Assembly (NCBI GenBank): GCA_013331315.1
Contig: DUGQ01000094.1
Span: 1-7,361, forward strand
Reading direction: 5' to 3'
Origin: Thermoplasmata archaeon
Lineage (GTDB): Archaea; Thermoplasmatota; Thermoplasmata; UBA10834
Length of the DNA stretch: 7,361 nt
The notes beneath the pieces were generated by a model that worked only from the letters and a program-made list of their open reading frames with translations, did no database searches and was not told the origin of the DNA. Numbering within the stretch: the stretch's first letter is position 1; each line of letters opens with the position of its first letter. Both the position numbers and the translations under genes were made by a program. Below, piece after piece: positions 5,392 to 7,361 of this stretch.

Positions 5392-6369
5392 TCATTTCAC
5401 CTCGTCACGCACATCCGGACCCAAGTCCCGCGGCTCTGGGCCTGAGAGCCCCTCCCGGTCCTCGGGCATCCCAGCGGGCGGTCCACCCGTTCTGCGCTTG
5501 ACCGCGACGACGACCACGGACGCGAGCACGACCAACGCCACGCCCACGCCGAGCATCGAGAGGACCAATGTCAAATCATCACCGCCGGAGCCCTGCTCGT
5601 AATCGGAGAGTACCGCGACGAACGACGGCGCGGAGAAGGGAGGGTCGAACCTCTCCATCCTGACGAACCCGCCGACCTCGGGCGAGTACCACATGATCCT
5701 GAGCGTCCCCCCATCGGAGAAAGTGATCATGCTGGCGGGGAATGCGCCGGCCTCGGTCTCCAACGGGAAGGGCACAGGCGCAGCGGAGAACTGGAACGAC
5801 GACTCCGAGGCGGATTCGTTCTCGGAGGAGACCGTCCCGTTCGAGTAAGCCTCGAAGCTGAACACGGTGAGCGTCTCGTTCCACTCCCTTGTCAGCTCCC
5901 AGTCTTCCGTGTCGAATCCTGAAAGCAACGGCTGGCTGTACGTGAGCGACTCCGTCGTCTCGACCAAAGTGGCAATCTCGAAATCCTCGTAGCCTGTCGA
6001 GACGTTCGCGATCGTCGTCAACTCCTCCTTCACTATCCCGATGCCGTCGCTCGACTCGTACACGTATCCGTCGAACAGCCCGGTAACCCAAACGTCATAG
6101 GAGAACTCGTCCCCGTAACCCGAGAAGTCTCCATCGACCCTGATGACGCCCGTCTCATACGTCATGCCATCGACCTCGACGCTCGTCACGCCGACGTATC
6201 TGTACTCCATCACGCCCTCGACTACGACCCCCGCCATCGAGCAGCGCACGTCGTAGACCCACGTGTCTCCCACTGTCCGGTCAAGCGCGAGCGAAGGCTG
6301 GGAGAGGCATCCCATCGCCAACAGGGACGCGACGACGAGAATCGAATACGGCCGAGCGCGGAGGTTCAA
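5392..6369 (-). CDS. Secreted or lipid-attached surface protein with C-terminal transmembrane anchor, function unknown
   Basis: I do not recognise a named family for this 325-aa protein. The N-terminus is an export signal: basic residues, then SILVVASLLAMGC (9-21). Cys21 is a possible lipidation site, although the lipobox (AMGC) is imperfect. Cleavage by signal peptidase I after Ala28 (SLA|LD) is an alternative. The middle is an acidic, Ser/Thr/Tyr-rich beta-type ectodomain beginning VGDTWVYDV (33-41), with four N-glycosylation sequons (Asn122, 164, 177, 184). A transmembrane helix (about 266-290) follows a GSGG linker, then KRR and a roughly 33-residue Pro- and charge-rich cytoplasmic tail. 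The TTG start is supported by GGGAGG 8 bases upstream; nearby ATGs are out of frame. The TGA is followed directly by the thioesterase gene. Confidence 0.75.
   Translation of the reverse strand: MNLRARPYSILVVASLLAMGCLSQPSLALDRTVGDTWVYDVRCSMAGVVVEGVMEYRYVGVTSVEVDGMTYETGVIRVDGDFSGYGDEFSYDVWVTGLFDGYVYESSDGIGIVKEELTTIANVSTGYEDFEIATLVETTESLTYSQPLLSGFDTEDWELTREWNETLTVFSFEAYSNGTVSSENESASESSFQFSAAPVPFPLETEAGAFPASMITFSDGGTLRIMWYSPEVGGFVRMERFDPPFSAPSFVAVLSDYEQGSGGDDLTLVLSMLGVGVALVVLASVVVVAVKRRTGGPPAGMPEDREGLSGPEPRDLGPDVRDEVK
5397..5403 (-). promoter_or_regulatory. Shine-Dalgarno site fixing the GTG start of the thioesterase gene
   Basis: GAGGTGA on the minus strand sits in the last codons of the surface-protein gene, 5 bases before GTG at 5391. 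It selects this GTG over the out-of-frame ATG at 5395, which would be too close to it. Confidence 0.7.
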
Positions 6370-6377
6370 GCATCCAT

Positions 6378-6383
6378 CCTCCC
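6378..6383 (-). promoter_or_regulatory. Shine-Dalgarno site fixing the TTG start of the surface-protein gene
   Basis: GGGAGG on the minus strand lies 8 bases before TTG at 6369. Two ATGs between them are out of frame with the long reading frame (one hits TGA after two codons), so TTG is the start. Confidence 0.65.
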
Positions 6384-6414
6384 TTGTGGCAGGGTTCCTG
6401 GACGCAGCTTGTTC

Positions 6415-6429
6415 GTATTATACCTTTCC
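6415..6429 (-). promoter_or_regulatory. BRE/TATA promoter of the surface-protein and thioesterase pair
   Basis: The minus strand reads GGAAAGG followed by TATAATAC, a purine-rich BRE next to a good TATA box. With transcription starting about 26 bases from the box centre, near 6392, the leader would be about 23 bases and would include the GGGAGG ribosome site. Confidence 0.6.
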
Positions 6430-6443
6430 GGCGTGGCCGCTAG

Positions 6444-6459
6444 AGGAAAGAATATAATG
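6444..6459 (+). promoter_or_regulatory. BRE/TATA promoter of trpS
   Basis: AGGAAAGAATATAATG on the plus strand is a BRE-like purine run plus TATA box. Its centre is about 35 bases before the trpS ATG, so transcription should start near 6480 and leave a leader of about 10 bases with no Shine-Dalgarno. Confidence 0.55.
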
Positions 6460-6489
6460 GGAAATCGTTTAACCCTGGACAGGGTCTAG

Positions 6490-7361
6490 ATGAACGAAGG
6501 GTTCGAGGTCACGCCGTACAAGGTGACCGGCGACATAGACTACGACGAGCTCGTCGATCGCTTCGGGACGAAGAGGATCGACGACGCCCTGATAGAGAGG
6601 CTAGCGAGGCACGGGCCTGTCCACCCGATGCTCAGGCGTGGCATCTTCTATTCGCACCGGGACTTCGACTGGATACTCGACCAGCACGAGAAAGGGGCCG
6701 GGTTCTCCCTCTACACCGGAAGGGGGCCGTCGGGACCTGTGCACATAGGTCACACGATGCCGTGGATGTTCACGAAGTACCTCCAGGACACCTTCAAGGC
6801 AAGACTCTGGTTCCAACTCACGGACGACGAGAAGTTCATGTTCTACGACGGCCTGAGCCTCGAGGAGACGAAGCAATGGGGCTACGACAACGCCCTCGAC
6901 ATCATCGCCCTGGGGTTCGACCCCAAGCTGACCAACATATTCATGGACACCGAGTACATCAAGACCATGTACCCGACCGCGATTAGAGCGGCGAAGAAGA
7001 TCAACTTCTCGACGATCAAGGCCGTCTTCGGCTTCGACAACTCGAACAACATAGGGAGCATCTTCTTCACGAGTGTACAGACGGTCCCGTGCTTTCTCGA
7101 ATCCATGCAGCAGGGGAAGAACGTGGCGTGTCTCATCCCGTGCGGGATAGACCAGGACCCGCATTTCAGGGTCACCAGGGACATCGCGGAGGGGTTGGGG
7201 TACTACAAACCAGCCCTCATCCACGCCAAGCTGATGCCCTCGCTCGCGGGTTCCGAGAAGATGTCCACCTCTACGAGGATGAACGACACGATATTCATGA
7301 CCGACGACGAGAAGACGGTCAAGCGGAAGGTCATGAACGCCTTCACCGGCGGACGGGTCTC
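6490..7361 (+). CDS. trpS: Tryptophanyl-tRNA synthetase, archaeal/eukaryotic type, C-terminus cut by window edge
   Basis: This class I synthetase charges tRNA-Trp with tryptophan using ATP. The frame is open for 290 full codons from ATG at 6490 to the window edge with no stop. Clear signatures are GRGPSGPVHIGH (77-88) with the HIGH motif at 85-88, FQLTDDEKF, the AIRAAKKINFSTIKAVFGF segment, PCGIDQDPHFRVTRD, and KMSTS (257-261) as the KMSKS loop. The long N-terminal part (VTPYKVTGDIDYDELVDRFG) and the GPSGPVHIGH wording are those of archaeal and eukaryotic enzymes and differ from the short bacterial form. The anticodon-binding helical end is missing beyond 7361. It is transcribed divergently from the surface-protein gene from its own promoter. 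No ribosome site precedes the ATG, so the transcript is probably leaderless or nearly so. Confidence 0.95.
   Translation, partial: MNEGFEVTPYKVTGDIDYDELVDRFGTKRIDDALIERLARHGPVHPMLRRGIFYSHRDFDWILDQHEKGAGFSLYTGRGPSGPVHIGHTMPWMFTKYLQDTFKARLWFQLTDDEKFMFYDGLSLEETKQWGYDNALDIIALGFDPKLTNIFMDTEYIKTMYPTAIRAAKKINFSTIKAVFGFDNSNNIGSIFFTSVQTVPCFLESMQQGKNVACLIPCGIDQDPHFRVTRDIAEGLGYYKPALIHAKLMPSLAGSEKMSTSTRMNDTIFMTDDEKTVKRKVMNAFTGGRV

Noticed and set aside
6601..7224. Minus-strand reading frame opposite trpS.
   Set aside because: trpS is unmistakable on the plus strand; the opposite frame is an artefact of GC-rich codon use.
1..7361. tRNA genes, CRISPR repeats, insertion sequences and attachment sites.
   Set aside because: Reading both strands, I saw no cloverleaf ends, regularly spaced repeats, transposase motifs or flanking inverted repeats; coding density is high throughout.

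Overview
The window reads as chromosomal DNA from an archaeon. The tryptophanyl-tRNA synthetase at the right edge carries the archaeal/eukaryotic-type signature GPSGPVHIGH. Two start sites have archaeal BRE/TATA-like elements. The left third encodes a set of eukaryote-like ubiquitin-system proteins of a kind known from Caldiarchaeum and some other archaea. The DNA is GC-rich, and several genes begin with TTG or GTG behind good Shine-Dalgarno sequences. A member of Thermoplasmatota or another mesophilic archaeal lineage fits, but the lineage is an inference and I cannot fix it from this sequence.

Layout. All genes from position 1 to about 6369 lie on the minus strand; one gene on the plus strand leaves at the right edge. 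In transcription order on the minus strand: a secreted or membrane-anchored surface protein (6369-5392), immediately followed by a hotdog acyl-CoA thioesterase (5391-4882); an MttB-family methyltransferase with no pyrrolysine codon (4780-3323); an M29-type aminopeptidase (3239-2106); and then four tightly packed genes: an E1-like activating enzyme (2068-1280), a ubiquitin-like modifier ending in Gly-Gly (1233-979), an E2/UBC conjugating enzyme (973-452), and an Rpn11-like JAMM isopeptidase that starts inside the end of the E2 gene (459) and runs off the window. The region 6370-6489 is a divergent promoter between the surface protein and trpS.

The main discovery is the four-gene block at 1-2068. 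It encodes activation (E1), modifier (Ubl), conjugation (E2) and removal (JAMM), that is, a minimal ubiquitin-like conjugation and deconjugation pathway. All catalytic residues I looked for are present. The JAMM gene has no stop codon in the window and is easy to miss, but its reading frame is open over 153 codons and contains the full E...HxHx7SxxD metal site in an Rpn11-like context. The modifier already ends in GG, so it needs no C-terminal trimming before activation; JAMM would then act mainly on conjugates. No RING E3 is visible; the gene could lie beyond position 1. The aminopeptidase directly upstream is probably co-transcribed and could finish the breakdown of peptides from tagged proteins, which is inference.
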